NCBI GenBank assembly: GCA_017882375.1
Contig: JADGPP010000019.1
Coordinates: 1 to 47,612, forward strand
Direction of reading: 5' to 3'
Length of the DNA: 47,612 nucleotides
Origin: Solirubrobacteraceae bacterium
Lineage (GTDB): Bacteria > Actinomycetota > Thermoleophilia > Solirubrobacterales > Solirubrobacteraceae
The notes under the pieces were generated by a model. The model saw only the letters and a program-made list of their open reading frames with translations, was not told the DNA's origin and did not search any database. The stretch's first letter is position 1. Every line of letters starts with the position of its first letter. Shown here one piece after another: positions 1 to 7,009 of this stretch. Both the position numbers and the translations under genes were made by a program.

Positions 1-575
1 CAAAGAGCGTGCTCACCGCGAAAAGGCGCTGATCCTGTGGGCCGATGAGATGGGTTTGCGCTCCGATCACACCGCCGGGCGATCCTGGAGCCCGGTCGGC
101 AGGACACCCGTGATCGAGGGCACCGGCCAGCGCTTCGGCGCGAACGTGATCTCGGCGATCTCCAACAAGGGACACCTGTCCTTCCGGGTGTTCAAGGAGA
201 AATTCGTGGCTGCGGTGTTCATCGACTTCCTGAACCGCCTCGTCCGCCAGAGCAAGGGGCAGAAGATCATCCTGATCCTCGACGGGCACCCTGTGCACCG
301 CTCGAAGAAGGTGAAGCTCTGGGCGCAGTCGCACGCCGAGCAGATCGAGCTGCAGTTCCTGCCCGGCTACGCACCGGAGCTCAACCCGACCGAGCTGCTC
401 AACCAGGACGTCAAGACAAACGCGCTCGGCCGCCGCCGGCCGCACACCCAGGACGAGCTGATCGGCGACACCCGCAGCTACCTACGCTCACGCCAACGAA
501 CCCCCCGCATCGTCGCACGCTACTTCCAGGAGAAACAAGTCAGCTACGCCAAAGCCGCATGACGGCTATTTACTA
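1..575 (+). mobile_element. Right-hand part of an IS630-like insertion sequence
   Basis: The element is defined by the transposase gene that runs off the left edge. Its right boundary is not certain. Shortly after the transposase stop (560-562) there is an imperfect inverted pair TTACTA (570-575) and TAGTAA (584-589). IS630 elements usually insert at TA, and TA dinucleotides occur at 568 and 572. The left terminal repeat is outside the window, so the end cannot be fixed by matching repeats. Confidence 0.55.
2..562 (+). CDS. IS630-family transposase, 3' part (5' end outside the window)
   Basis: DDE-type transposase of the IS630/Tc1-mariner superfamily, which cuts and joins element ends. The reading frame is open from base 2, so the N-terminal helix-turn-helix part is missing. 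The visible part reads into WADEMGLRSD (first catalytic Asp), then LILDGHPVHRSKKV near the middle (second Asp) and PGYAPELNPTELLNQDVK (third acidic residue, in the NP-E context typical of IS630). The C-terminus ends KQVSYAKAA. An internal ATG at 50 is not the real start. The frame is intact to its stop, so the element could still be active if its upstream part is whole. It lies beside a lower-GC stretch and a tRNA gene, which fits an accessory region. Confidence 0.9.
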   Translation, partial: KERAHREKALILWADEMGLRSDHTAGRSWSPVGRTPVIEGTGQRFGANVISAISNKGHLSFRVFKEKFVAAVFIDFLNRLVRQSKGQKIILILDGHPVHRSKKVKLWAQSHAEQIELQFLPGYAPELNPTELLNQDVKTNALGRRRPHTQDELIGDTRSYLRSRQRTPRIVARYFQEKQVSYAKAA

Positions 576-831
576 GGCCGAAGTAGTAAGCCACGCTCAA
601 CCCCAAAGCAACCGCGCCGCCGAGCACTAGAAATACTGAGAGTGTCAGCACTGCAATCTTGTTTGGGCTGCCGTTCACGATAGGCGCGCCAGCCTTCACG
701 ATAGGCAACGCAACCAACGCGGTAGCCGTCAGGCCAAGTCCTCCTACCACGACGTGCCGCGCGTCGCTTGTTGGGTGCTGATGTACTAGGACTTTCAGGG
801 CCGCAATCTCGCCCGCAAGGGCGAAGAACAC
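544..831 (-). CDS. Small membrane protein ORF, probably truncated at its C-terminus by the IS
   Basis: A 95-codon frame with a GTG start encodes two hydrophobic segments: about residues 28-45 (VGGLGLTATALVALPIV) and 59-85 (IAVLTLSVFLVLGGAVALGLSVAYYFG). No family is recognised. Its last ~12 codons run antisense into the end of the transposase gene, so the natural C-terminus was probably replaced by IS sequence. The stretch 563-900 is clearly less GC-rich than the rest of the window, and its codon use is unlike that of neighbouring core genes, which suggests acquired DNA. The frame stays open upstream to about 890, so the start is uncertain. It could be a decayed remnant. Confidence 0.4.
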   Translation of the reverse strand: MFFALAGEIAALKVLVHQHPTSDARHVVVGGLGLTATALVALPIVKAGAPIVNGSPNKIAVLTLSVFLVLGGAVALGLSVAYYFGLVNSRHAALA

Positions 832-903
832 GACTACCGAACGCCTCCGAACAATAGTGTCATAAAAGTGTCCTGACCAACTGGTAACTTCTCAAAAAGC
901 CAA

Positions 904-977
904 TCGGGGCGGCCGGATTCGAACCGGCGACCCCCTGCTCCCAAAGCAGGTGCGCTACCAGGCTGCGCCACGCCCCG
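904..977 (-). tRNA. tRNA-Pro (anticodon TGG)
   Basis: Read on the minus strand, the 7-bp acceptor stem is CGGGGCG/CGCCCCG (977-971 with 911-905), with discriminator A at 904. The anticodon arm is CCTGC-TTTGGGA-GCAGG, giving anticodon TGG. The T arm is GCCGG-TTCGAAT-CCGGC. The D arm contains the GG of CCTGGTA. CCA is not encoded, so it must be added by the nucleotidyltransferase (a candidate lies at 29640-31109). The gene borders the lower-GC IS region, and tRNA genes are common integration sites. Confidence 0.95.
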
Positions 978-1196
978 TTCCAAGGCGAGTCTACCGCCGC
1001 GTGTCCTGCGCATCCACGCGTGTCTGCACATCCACGCCTGCAGACGGGCGGCAGCTGGGCGGAGTCGACCGTGACGGTGAGCACGGCGTGCACCGGCAGC
1101 GGACGCCAGCGATGCAGCAGAGCGCGATCGCCTGGGCCTGGCGCGCGGATCGCGGCGGTCTCCTCGCCGGCGCGCTGCTAGCCTCCGCCACCGCCC
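978..1196. other. Intergenic stretch between tRNA-Pro and the DUF1015 gene
   Basis: About 220 bases with no convincing gene. Short minus-strand frames (for example around 991-1191) are Cys/Arg-rich, match nothing recognisable and look like frame shadows of GC-rich DNA. A near-repeat of CATCCACGC occurs at about 1011 and 1029. No clear sigma-A promoter was seen for the downstream gene. Confidence 0.5.
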
Positions 1197-2453
1197 ATGG
1201 CCGACGTCCAACCGCTGCGCGCTCTGCACTACGACCCCGCCGTGGCCGGCGCGCTGCAGGACGTGGTCGCGCCGCCGTATGACGTGATCGATGCCTCCCA
1301 GCGCGCCGAGCTGATCGCGCGCTCGCCGTTCAACGTCGTCGGCGTGGACCTCCCGCAGGGCGAGCCGGACCGGTATGCGGCGGCGCGTGAGCTGTTTCAG
1401 AGCTGGCAGCGCCAGGGCGCGCTGGTGCGCGACGGCGAGCCGGCGCTGTGGGCGCACACGCAGGACTACTCCGGCCCGGATGGCCAGCGACGCACCAGGC
1501 GCGGCTTCTTCTGCCGCGTGCGCATCGAGGGTTACGGCCCGGGGCGCGTGCGCCCACACGAGCGCACGCATCCCGGCCCGAAGGAGGACCGCCTGCGCCT
1601 GACGCGCGCCACGCGCGCGAACATCTCGCCGATCTTCTCGCTGTTCTCCGACCCGGCGAACGCCGCGTGGGCGGCGCTCGAGCCGTTCACCGCGCAGACG
1701 CCGTGGGGCGAGGTGAGCGACGCCGATCAGACCGTCCATCGCCTGTGGCGCGCCTGTGACGCGCAGGCGATCGCCGCTGTGCAGGCGGCGACGCGCGACG
1801 CCGAGCTGCTGATCGCCGACGGCCACCACCGCTACGAGACGATGCAGGCCTACGCCGAGGAGGTCGGCGGCGACGGCGAGCACCGCTACATCCTGATGTG
1901 CCTGGTCGCGCTGGAGGATCCGGGACTGACGGTGTTCCCGACGCACCGTCTGGTCAACCGTCTCGACGAGAAGCGACGCGCAGCGCTCGCGCAGGCGCTG
2001 CAGCGCGATTTTCAGATCGCCGAGGTGCCGATCGACGACGCCGCGCCGGCGCCCGGCGGCGGACTGCTGCAGCTCGGCTACATCACCTCGCAGGACGAGC
2101 GCGCCTACCGCCTGACGCTGAAGGACCAGGCGATCGCCGATGCGGCGCTGAGCGGGCACTCCGACGCCTACCGCCACCTCGACACGGGCGTGTTGGAGAC
2201 GTTGCTGCTGAAGGGCGCGCTCGGCCTGTCAGACGACGACATCTCGCACTTCAACGGCCTGTTCTACGCGCGCGACACGGCCGAGGCGATCGCCAAGGTG
2301 CGCTCGGGCGAGTACGACGCGGCGTTCCTGATGCGCCCGACGCCGGTCTCGCAGGTGCGCGACGTGGCGGCCGAGGGCGAGAACATGCCGCCGAAGTCGA
2401 CCTACTTCTTCCCTAAGCTGCTCACTGGCTTGCTCTTCAACCCCCTTTCCTAG
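1197..2453 (+). CDS. DUF1015 family protein
   Basis: A 418-residue protein of the DUF1015 family (annotated in some genomes as a SpoOJ/ParA/ParB/repB-related protein; biochemical role unsettled). The family signature is visible at the N-terminus: PLRALHYDPAVAGALQDVVAPPYDVI. The central motif LIADGHHRYETMQAY (around residue 205) is the most conserved block of the family. The length is normal for the family. The start is the ATG in GCCCATGGCC, and no longer in-frame start gives a better N-terminus. It stands alone on the plus strand after tRNA-Pro, so context does not reveal a function. Confidence 0.88.
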   Translation: MADVQPLRALHYDPAVAGALQDVVAPPYDVIDASQRAELIARSPFNVVGVDLPQGEPDRYAAARELFQSWQRQGALVRDGEPALWAHTQDYSGPDGQRRTRRGFFCRVRIEGYGPGRVRPHERTHPGPKEDRLRLTRATRANISPIFSLFSDPANAAWAALEPFTAQTPWGEVSDADQTVHRLWRACDAQAIAAVQAATRDAELLIADGHHRYETMQAYAEEVGGDGEHRYILMCLVALEDPGLTVFPTHRLVNRLDEKRRAALAQALQRDFQIAEVPIDDAAPAPGGGLLQLGYITSQDERAYRLTLKDQAIADAALSGHSDAYRHLDTGVLETLLLKGALGLSDDDISHFNGLFYARDTAEAIAKVRSGEYDAAFLMRPTPVSQVRDVAAEGENMPPKSTYFFPKLLTGLLFNPLS

Positions 2454-2509
2454 AGCGGCTCGCAGTACCATGTAAATGAGGGTTCTCTGGGGTTCTCGAA
2501 AGGAGCGAA

Positions 2510-2938
2510 ATGGGTGACGGGCTGACAAGGATGAAAGCCACCGCGCGACGCGACGGCGGCAGCTTCAGGCACACAGTGCAGGTGCGCGACCACGAGTTGG
2601 CGGTCGACGAGCCGCTGCAGGCGGGCGGACACGACACCGGCCCCAACCCACAGGAGCTGCTCGCGGTCAGCCTCGCCTCCTGTACGGCGATCACGATGGA
2701 GATGTACGCCGCGCGCAAGGGCTGGGACATCGGCCACGTGGAGGTCGACGTCGAGTACAGCCCGGCCGAGCGCGGCTGCCCGACGAAGTTCGAGCTGGTC
2801 ATGCGCCTGCCCGACGATCTCCCCGAGGAGCAGGTCGAACGCCTGCGCGTGATCGCCGCCAAGTGCCCCGTGCACCGCGCGCTCGACGGCGAGGTCATGT
2901 TCATGGAGCGCGTCGAGCGCGTCCACCTGGCCGCCTGA
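2510..2938 (+). CDS. OsmC/Ohr-family protein (thiol peroxidase-like)
   Basis: A 142-residue OsmC-fold protein. Members use a pair of cysteines to reduce organic hydroperoxides in the cytoplasm. Both expected cysteines are present: one in the helix motif LLAVSLASCTAITMEMYA (about residue 58) and one in IAAKCPVHRAL (about residue 118). The CPVHR form is typical of the OsmC/YhfA subgroup rather than Ohr proper. The start is fixed by a strong Shine-Dalgarno AAAGGAG six bases before the ATG. A peroxiredoxin lies close by on the other strand, so this is a small peroxide-defence neighbourhood. The natural substrate cannot be told from sequence. Confidence 0.88.
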   Translation: MGDGLTRMKATARRDGGSFRHTVQVRDHELAVDEPLQAGGHDTGPNPQELLAVSLASCTAITMEMYAARKGWDIGHVEVDVEYSPAERGCPTKFELVMRLPDDLPEEQVERLRVIAAKCPVHRALDGEVMFMERVERVHLAA

Positions 2939-3032
2939 GCCAAGGCCACGAGGCGGCCGTCATCTCGCCACCGGCCCCACGGAACTGATCGCGACGTCCG
3001 CGAACAGCCCGACCGAGCAGATCCGTGCGGCC

Positions 3033-3542
3033 GTGCTCGTGCCGCTGTTCGTGCCCGCCGAGGCCGAGGCTGCGCATGTCGTGCTCACCAGGCGCCGCGC
3101 AGACCTGCGCCGCCACGCCGGCGAGATCTCCTTTCCCGGCGGGCGCCAGGACCCCGAGGACGCCAACCTGACCGAGACGGCGCTGCGCGAGGCCGAGGAG
3201 GAGATCGGGCTGACTCGCGAGGTCGTCACGCTGCTCGGCGACCTGCCGGCGATCTCGACGTTCGCGACCAACTACCTGATCCACCCGTTCGTCGGGATGA
3301 TCCCCGCCGGCCAGCGCTGGCGCGTGTCGCCGCGCGAGGTCGACGCGGTGCTCGAGCTGCCGCTGCGCGACCTGCAGGAAAGCCGCACGCGCACGCGCTT
3401 GCAGCGGCGCGGGATCAGCTTCGAGACCGACGCCTACATCCTCGACGGCCACCTCATCTGGGGCGCCACCTACCGCATCCTCGCGGACCTGCTGGAGCGG
3501 CTGCGGACGACGGGCTCCGACGGCCGGCTGACGCTCGCCTAG
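3033..3542 (+). CDS. NUDIX hydrolase, CoA pyrophosphatase (NudL-like)
   Basis: A NUDIX-fold pyrophosphohydrolase, predicted to cleave CoA or acyl-CoA to 3',5'-ADP and phosphopantetheine. The NUDIX box is intact: GGRQDPEDANLTETALREAEEEIG (residues about 33-56), with the REAEEEIG metal-binding glutamates. The preceding LRRHAGEISFPGGR is the typical lead-in of the CoA pyrophosphatase subgroup. The GTG at 3033 is the first ordinary start codon, but it begins inside the first beta-strand (VLVPLFV). The frame is open upstream with only a CTG at 2985, so translation may start there and add 16 residues. It ends just before a strong hairpin shared with the convergent peroxiredoxin gene. Confidence 0.85.
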   Translation: MLVPLFVPAEAEAAHVVLTRRRADLRRHAGEISFPGGRQDPEDANLTETALREAEEEIGLTREVVTLLGDLPAISTFATNYLIHPFVGMIPAGQRWRVSPREVDAVLELPLRDLQESRTRTRLQRRGISFETDAYILDGHLIWGATYRILADLLERLRTTGSDGRLTLA

Positions 3543-3552
3543 CGAGCCCGGC

Positions 3553-3581
3553 GCGACGCCTGGCTATGCGCCAGGCGTCGC
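3553..3581. terminator. Hairpin between convergent NUDIX and peroxiredoxin genes
   Basis: A perfect 12-bp stem, GCGACGCCTGGC (3553-3564) with GCCAGGCGTCGC (3570-3581), around a 5-base loop. It sits between two convergent genes, so it probably terminates or protects both transcripts. Only a short TTCT follows on the plus strand and there is no U-tract, as is common in high-GC actinobacteria. Confidence 0.65.
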
Positions 3582-3599
3582 TTCTACAGCTCGGACGGG

Positions 3600-4259
3600 C
3601 TAGCTCGGCTGTGGCACGAGACGGATGTAGGGGCGCGGTTCCTCCCACCCGTCGGGGTAGGCCTCTTTGGCCTGATCGTTGGAGACCGAGCCGGCGATGA
3701 TCACCTTCTCGCCGGGCTTCCAGTTGGCCGGCGTGGCGACCTTGTGGTTGGCCGTCAGCTGCAGCGAGTCGATCACGCGCAGAACCTCGTCGAAGTTGCG
3801 CCCGGTGGTCATCGGGTACACGAGGATCAGCCGCAGCGTCTTGTCGGGCGCGATCACGAACACGTTGCGCACCGTCTGGTTGTCGGCCGGAGTGCGCCCG
3901 GCCAGGTCGCCGGAGGTGTTCGCGGGCAGCATGCCGTAGAGCTTTGCGACGTTGAAGTCGCTGTCGCTGATGATCGGATAGTTGGGCGCGACGCCCTGCG
4001 TCTCCTCGATGTCCTTGGCCCACGCCTCGTGGTTGTCGAGCGCGTCGACGGAGAGACCGATGATCTTCACGCCACGCGCGTCGAAGTCGGGCTTCACTTT
4101 GGCCATGTAGCCGAGCTCTGTCGTGCAGACGGGCGTGAAGTCCTTGGGGTGCGAGAACAGCACCGCCCAGGAGTCGCCGATCCAGTCGTGGAACTTGATG
4201 TGGCCCTCTGTGGTCTCGGCCTCGAAATCCGGGGCCACGTCGCCAAGTTGCAATGTCAT
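3600..4259 (-). CDS. Peroxiredoxin, 1-Cys (Prx6) subfamily
   Basis: A 219-residue thiol peroxidase that reduces H2O2 and alkyl hydroperoxides. The peroxidatic cysteine is in FSHPKDFTPVCTTELGYM (about residue 45), the universal P-x3-T/S-x2-C motif. The Prx6-type C-terminal extension is present (PANWKPGEKVIIAGSVSN then EEPRPYIRLVPQP). No second resolving cysteine is apparent, consistent with the 1-Cys mechanism. The start ATG has an AAAGGA Shine-Dalgarno about 9 bases upstream. A 15-bp perfect palindrome (4295-4309) lies in the leader. The thioredoxin reductase at 11155 may help recycle it, but that is inference. Confidence 0.93.
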   Translation of the reverse strand: MTLQLGDVAPDFEAETTEGHIKFHDWIGDSWAVLFSHPKDFTPVCTTELGYMAKVKPDFDARGVKIIGLSVDALDNHEAWAKDIEETQGVAPNYPIISDSDFNVAKLYGMLPANTSGDLAGRTPADNQTVRNVFVIAPDKTLRLILVYPMTTGRNFDEVLRVIDSLQLTANHKVATPANWKPGEKVIIAGSVSNDQAKEAYPDGWEEPRPYIRLVPQPS

Positions 4260-4294
4260 TGGTGCGTTCCTTTCTCGGCAGGTCGCCGTCGCAA

Positions 4295-4309
4295 CTCGGC
4301 TGAGCCGAG
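4295..4309. promoter_or_regulatory. Perfect palindrome upstream of the peroxiredoxin gene
   Basis: CTCGGCTGAGCCGAG is a perfect 15-bp palindrome (7-1-7) about 36 bases upstream of the peroxiredoxin start. It could be an operator or a leader hairpin. No regulator can be assigned. Confidence 0.35.
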
Positions 4310-4412
4310 CACTTCAGAATAAATCCTGATCGGCTTTACGGGGATTACCCACAGGATAGCGCAGCGGCACGCCGTTCCGCGGCGTAGAGCCGGGCTGCGG
4401 CGGGCGATCGGC

Positions 4413-4832
4413 TCAGGTCTCGGGCGTCCAGCCGGACAGCTGCGACCAGGCGTCCTGTACGTCGGCCGGGCGCCGTCTCGCGGCCCCTGCCTGGGCGGGC
4501 CACAGCGCCCCGGCGACCATCGCGATGGCGCCGAGCAGCGACAGCCACGCGCCCTCGCGAAGCGACAGCGCGAACATCTTGCCCGACGGCGACGGGAGCG
4601 CGATCATCCGGTATAGAACGCAGGCACACGCGACCGCGCCGAGCGGCGCCAGCGGCCCGCGATTGGCCTCGGCCGAAGCCGCTCCGGCGAGCGCGAGCAG
4701 CGCGAGCACGCAGCCCAGGCCGCCGGCGATCAGCAGGACGACGTTGAGCGTCTTCAGCGCCTGGTGGGCGCTCAGCGAGAGGAACTCGTGACCGGCGAGG
4801 CGAAGCGAGGAAGTCAGCGCCGGGCCGCGCAA
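4413..4832 (-). CDS. Small membrane protein, unknown function
   Basis: A 139-residue protein with three probable transmembrane segments: about residues 30-52 (VVLLIAGGLGCVLALLALAG), 62-80 (LAPLGAVACACVLYRMIAL) and 93-112 (GAWLSLLGAIAMVAGALW). A charged cytoplasmic-type C-terminal tail follows. No family is recognised. The start is TTG at 4832, with an in-frame hydrophilic N-terminus. It begins 16 bases after the stop of the Rossmann protein gene, so the two are probably co-transcribed. Confidence 0.7.
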   Translation of the reverse strand: MRGPALTSSLRLAGHEFLSLSAHQALKTLNVVLLIAGGLGCVLALLALAGAASAEANRGPLAPLGAVACACVLYRMIALPSPSGKMFALSLREGAWLSLLGAIAMVAGALWPAQAGAARRRPADVQDAWSQLSGWTPET

Positions 4833-4848
4833 ACGTTCCCGCGCGCAG

Positions 4849-5382
4849 TCAGCTGGCGCTCACGCCGAGCAACGAGTCCACGGCGCCGGACGCCGCGGCG
4901 ACCCACGCCTCGTCGTCGTCGCGCTGCTCGCCGGCGGCGCGATCGCGACTGTCGAGAACGGCAACGGGGATCGCGTTGAGCTTCGCCAGCGACCTGACGA
5001 TCCGCTCGCCGTCGGCCAGCATCTCGCAGGACACGTCGGTGCCCGTGGCCGGCCAAGCGTCGTAGACGAAGCCGCGCACGGTCGTGTCGATCGTTTGCGT
5101 GAGAAAGAACTCCAGGCGCGAGGAGTGCAGGGCCGCCACGGCGTCGGGCTGGCCATGCGCCCCGGCGAGCATCCAGCAGGCGATCGTCACGTTCTCCAGC
5201 GCGCCGCGCAGCGTGGCCAGGCGATCGGGCGTGCCGATCCAGCATTCGGCGCCGCAGGCCTCGATCGCCGCGCGACCGTCCTCGCTGCGCGTGGTCGCGC
5301 GCAGCGCGTGGCCCTGCTCGACCATGCGCGCGGCGAAGCGCCGACCCCGGCAGCCACCGCCGACGATGAGGATTCGCGCCAC
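4849..5382 (-). CDS. NAD(P)-binding Rossmann-fold protein
   Basis: A 177-residue protein that opens with a dinucleotide-binding strand-turn-helix, MARILIVGGGCRGRRFAARM (GxGxxG form), followed by TTRSEDGRAAIEACGAECW, as in atypical short-chain epimerase/dehydratase-like proteins. It is short for an SDR (usually about 250-300 residues) and lacks a YxxxK active site. It may be a sensor or an enzyme using only the nucleotide-binding half. Substrate unknown. It precedes the three-TM protein on the same strand and is divergent from glyS. Confidence 0.7.
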   Translation of the reverse strand: MARILIVGGGCRGRRFAARMVEQGHALRATTRSEDGRAAIEACGAECWIGTPDRLATLRGALENVTIACWMLAGAHGQPDAVAALHSSRLEFFLTQTIDTTVRGFVYDAWPATGTDVSCEMLADGERIVRSLAKLNAIPVAVLDSRDRAAGEQRDDDEAWVAAASGAVDSLLGVSAS

Positions 5383-5406
5383 GGCGCGCCATCTTAGGGA
5401 GCGCTA

Positions 5407-5426
5407 GCCGCCGGGCACCCGGCGGC
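5407..5426. repeat. 9-bp inverted repeat in the divergent region upstream of glyS
   Basis: GCCGCCGGG (5407-5415) and CCCGGCGGC (5418-5426) form a near-perfect palindrome in the gap between the divergently read Rossmann gene and glyS. It may be an operator or hairpin. Nothing more specific can be said. Confidence 0.4.
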
Positions 5427-5477
5427 ACGGCAAGGCGCGCCGCGCGCCGATCGTCTCCGCCTGCGCGCGGCGTCGCC

Positions 5478-5483
5478 TATGAT
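5478..5483 (+). promoter_or_regulatory. Candidate -10 element for glyS
   Basis: TATGAT, a 5/6 match to the sigma-A -10 consensus, lies about 100 bases before the proposed glyS start. No good -35 is seen 16-18 bases upstream. The element overlaps the first in-frame ATG (5479), which argues against translation starting there. Confidence 0.35.
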
Positions 5484-5540
5484 CGCGGCGGGCCCCACCC
5501 GAGGGGCTCAACGCGTCTCAGAGCCGCCGGACACGCCGCG

Positions 5541-5580
5541 CGAGATCGGAACACCCGAGGCGAGATTGGAACACCCGAGG
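5541..5580 (+). repeat. Tandem 20-bp direct repeat abutting the glyS start
   Basis: CGAGATCGGAACACCCGAGG (5541-5560) is followed directly by a copy differing at one base (5561-5580; ATTG for ATCG), and the ATG at 5581 follows at once. A 20-bp period does not keep a reading frame, which supports this being untranslated leader. It could be a recent slippage duplication or a regulatory element. Confidence 0.8.
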
Positions 5581-6999
5581 ATGGATGACTCAGATAGCCC
5601 TGTGACAGATGACGTGGTGACGATGGAGAAGATCGTCGCGCTGTGCAAGCGGCGCGGCTTCGTCTTTGCGTCGTCGGAGATCTACGGCGGGATCGGCTCG
5701 ACCTACGACTACGGCCACTACGGCGTGCTGTTGAAGGCGAACGTCAAGAACGAGTGGTGGCGCGCGATGCTCACCGAGCGCGACGACATCGTGGCGATCG
5801 ACTCGGCGATCCTGCAGCACCCGCGCGTGTGGGAGGCCTCCGGCCATCTGCAGGGCTTCACCGACCCGCTGGTGGACTGCAGGACGTGCGGCAAGCGCTA
5901 TCGCGCCGACCACCTGTCAGAGCTTCAGTGCGGGCGCAAACCGTCGAAGCATCCGGGCGAGACGGACGAGTGCGATCTGACGCAGGCGCGCGACTTCAAC
6001 CTGATGTTCGAGACGACGATCGGCCCGGTGAAGGAGTCGGGCTCGGTCGCCTACCTGCGCCCGGAGACCGCGCAGGGCATCTTCATCAACTTCAAGAACG
6101 TGCTGCAGTTCTCGCGCAAGAAGCCGCCGTTCGGGATTGCGCAGATCGGCAAGTCCTTTCGCAACGAGATCACGCCGGGCAACTTCATCTTCCGCACGCG
6201 TGAGTTCGAGCAGATGGAGATGGAGTTCTTCGTGGCGCCCGACGAAGCGCAGCAGTGGTTCGAGCACTGGCTGGCCGAGCGCGAGCTGTGGTACACGGGC
6301 CTGGGCATTCGTCCCGACCACCTGCGCCTGCGCGCGCACGACGCAGATGAGCTGTCGCACTACTCCTCGGGCACGAGCGACGTCGAATACCTCTTCCCGT
6401 CCACCACCCCTGGCGGCGGAGCCCGCTGGTCAGAGCTCGAGGGCATCGCCAACCGCGGCGACTTCGACCTGACGCGCCACGCGGAGTTCTCGGGCGAGAA
6501 GCTCGAGTACTTCGACCAGGCCAGCGGCCAGCGCTACGTCCCGCACGTGATCGAGCCGGCCGCGGGCGCCGACCGCGCCACGCTGGCGTTCCTGGTGGAC
6601 GCCTACGACGAGGAAGTCGTCGCCGGCGAGGGCGAGGGCTCTGGCGAGACGCGCATCGTCCTGCGGCTGCATCCGCGCCTGGCGCCGGTGAAGGCGGCGG
6701 TGCTGCCGCTGCTGAAGAAAGACGGCATGCCGGAGCTGGCGCGGGAGGTGCACCGGGCGGTGCGCACGGTGGTTCAGGCCGAGTACGACGACGGCGGCTC
6801 GATTGGCAAGCGCTACCGCCGACACGATGAGATCGGCACGCCGTTCTGCCTGACGATCGACCACGAGAGCCTGGGGGATCGAACGGTGACGCTGCGCGAC
6901 CGCGACTCGCTGGCACAGGAGCGCATTGCGATCGAGGGGATCGCCGAGGAGATCGAGCGGCGCGTGACGGCGCCGTGGATAACGCCAAAGCTGGCCTGA
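5581..6999 (+). CDS. glyS: Glycyl-tRNA synthetase (single-chain alpha2 type)
   Basis: A class II aminoacyl-tRNA synthetase that charges tRNA-Gly; cytoplasmic homodimer. Family marks include KIVALCKRRGFVFASSEIYGGIGSTYDYGHYG at the N-terminus, the RPETAQGIFINFKNVL block, and motif 2 FRNEITPGNFIFRTREFEQMEME. The anticodon-binding C-terminal domain (LAPVKAAVLPL, then IGKRYRRHDEIGTPFCLTID) is complete. With the ATG at 5581 the protein has 472 residues, normal for this type. An alternative is ATG 5623 (MEKIVALC). The far upstream ATG at 5479 would add a disordered stretch translated from the tandem repeat and from the candidate -10, so it is rejected. The acyl-CoA dehydrogenase gene follows 10 bases later. 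Confidence 0.95.
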   Translation: MDDSDSPVTDDVVTMEKIVALCKRRGFVFASSEIYGGIGSTYDYGHYGVLLKANVKNEWWRAMLTERDDIVAIDSAILQHPRVWEASGHLQGFTDPLVDCRTCGKRYRADHLSELQCGRKPSKHPGETDECDLTQARDFNLMFETTIGPVKESGSVAYLRPETAQGIFINFKNVLQFSRKKPPFGIAQIGKSFRNEITPGNFIFRTREFEQMEMEFFVAPDEAQQWFEHWLAERELWYTGLGIRPDHLRLRAHDADELSHYSSGTSDVEYLFPSTTPGGGARWSELEGIANRGDFDLTRHAEFSGEKLEYFDQASGQRYVPHVIEPAAGADRATLAFLVDAYDEEVVAGEGEGSGETRIVLRLHPRLAPVKAAVLPLLKKDGMPELAREVHRAVRTVVQAEYDDGGSIGKRYRRHDEIGTPFCLTIDHESLGDRTVTLRDRDSLAQERIAIEGIAEEIERRVTAPWITPKLA

Positions 7000-7009
7000 G
7001 AGGAGATAG

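Noticed and set aside
834-2177. 447-codon minus-strand frame over tRNA-Pro and the DUF1015 gene
   Set aside because: It crosses a tRNA gene and lies opposite a well-supported DUF1015 protein.
5484-5580. T-box or glycine riboswitch upstream of glyS
   Set aside because: No T-box sequence or glycine-aptamer core was seen; only a small GC hairpin and the tandem repeat.
5479-6999. glyS starting at ATG 5479
   Set aside because: The ATG overlaps a candidate -10, and the added residues come from a non-codon-periodic tandem repeat.
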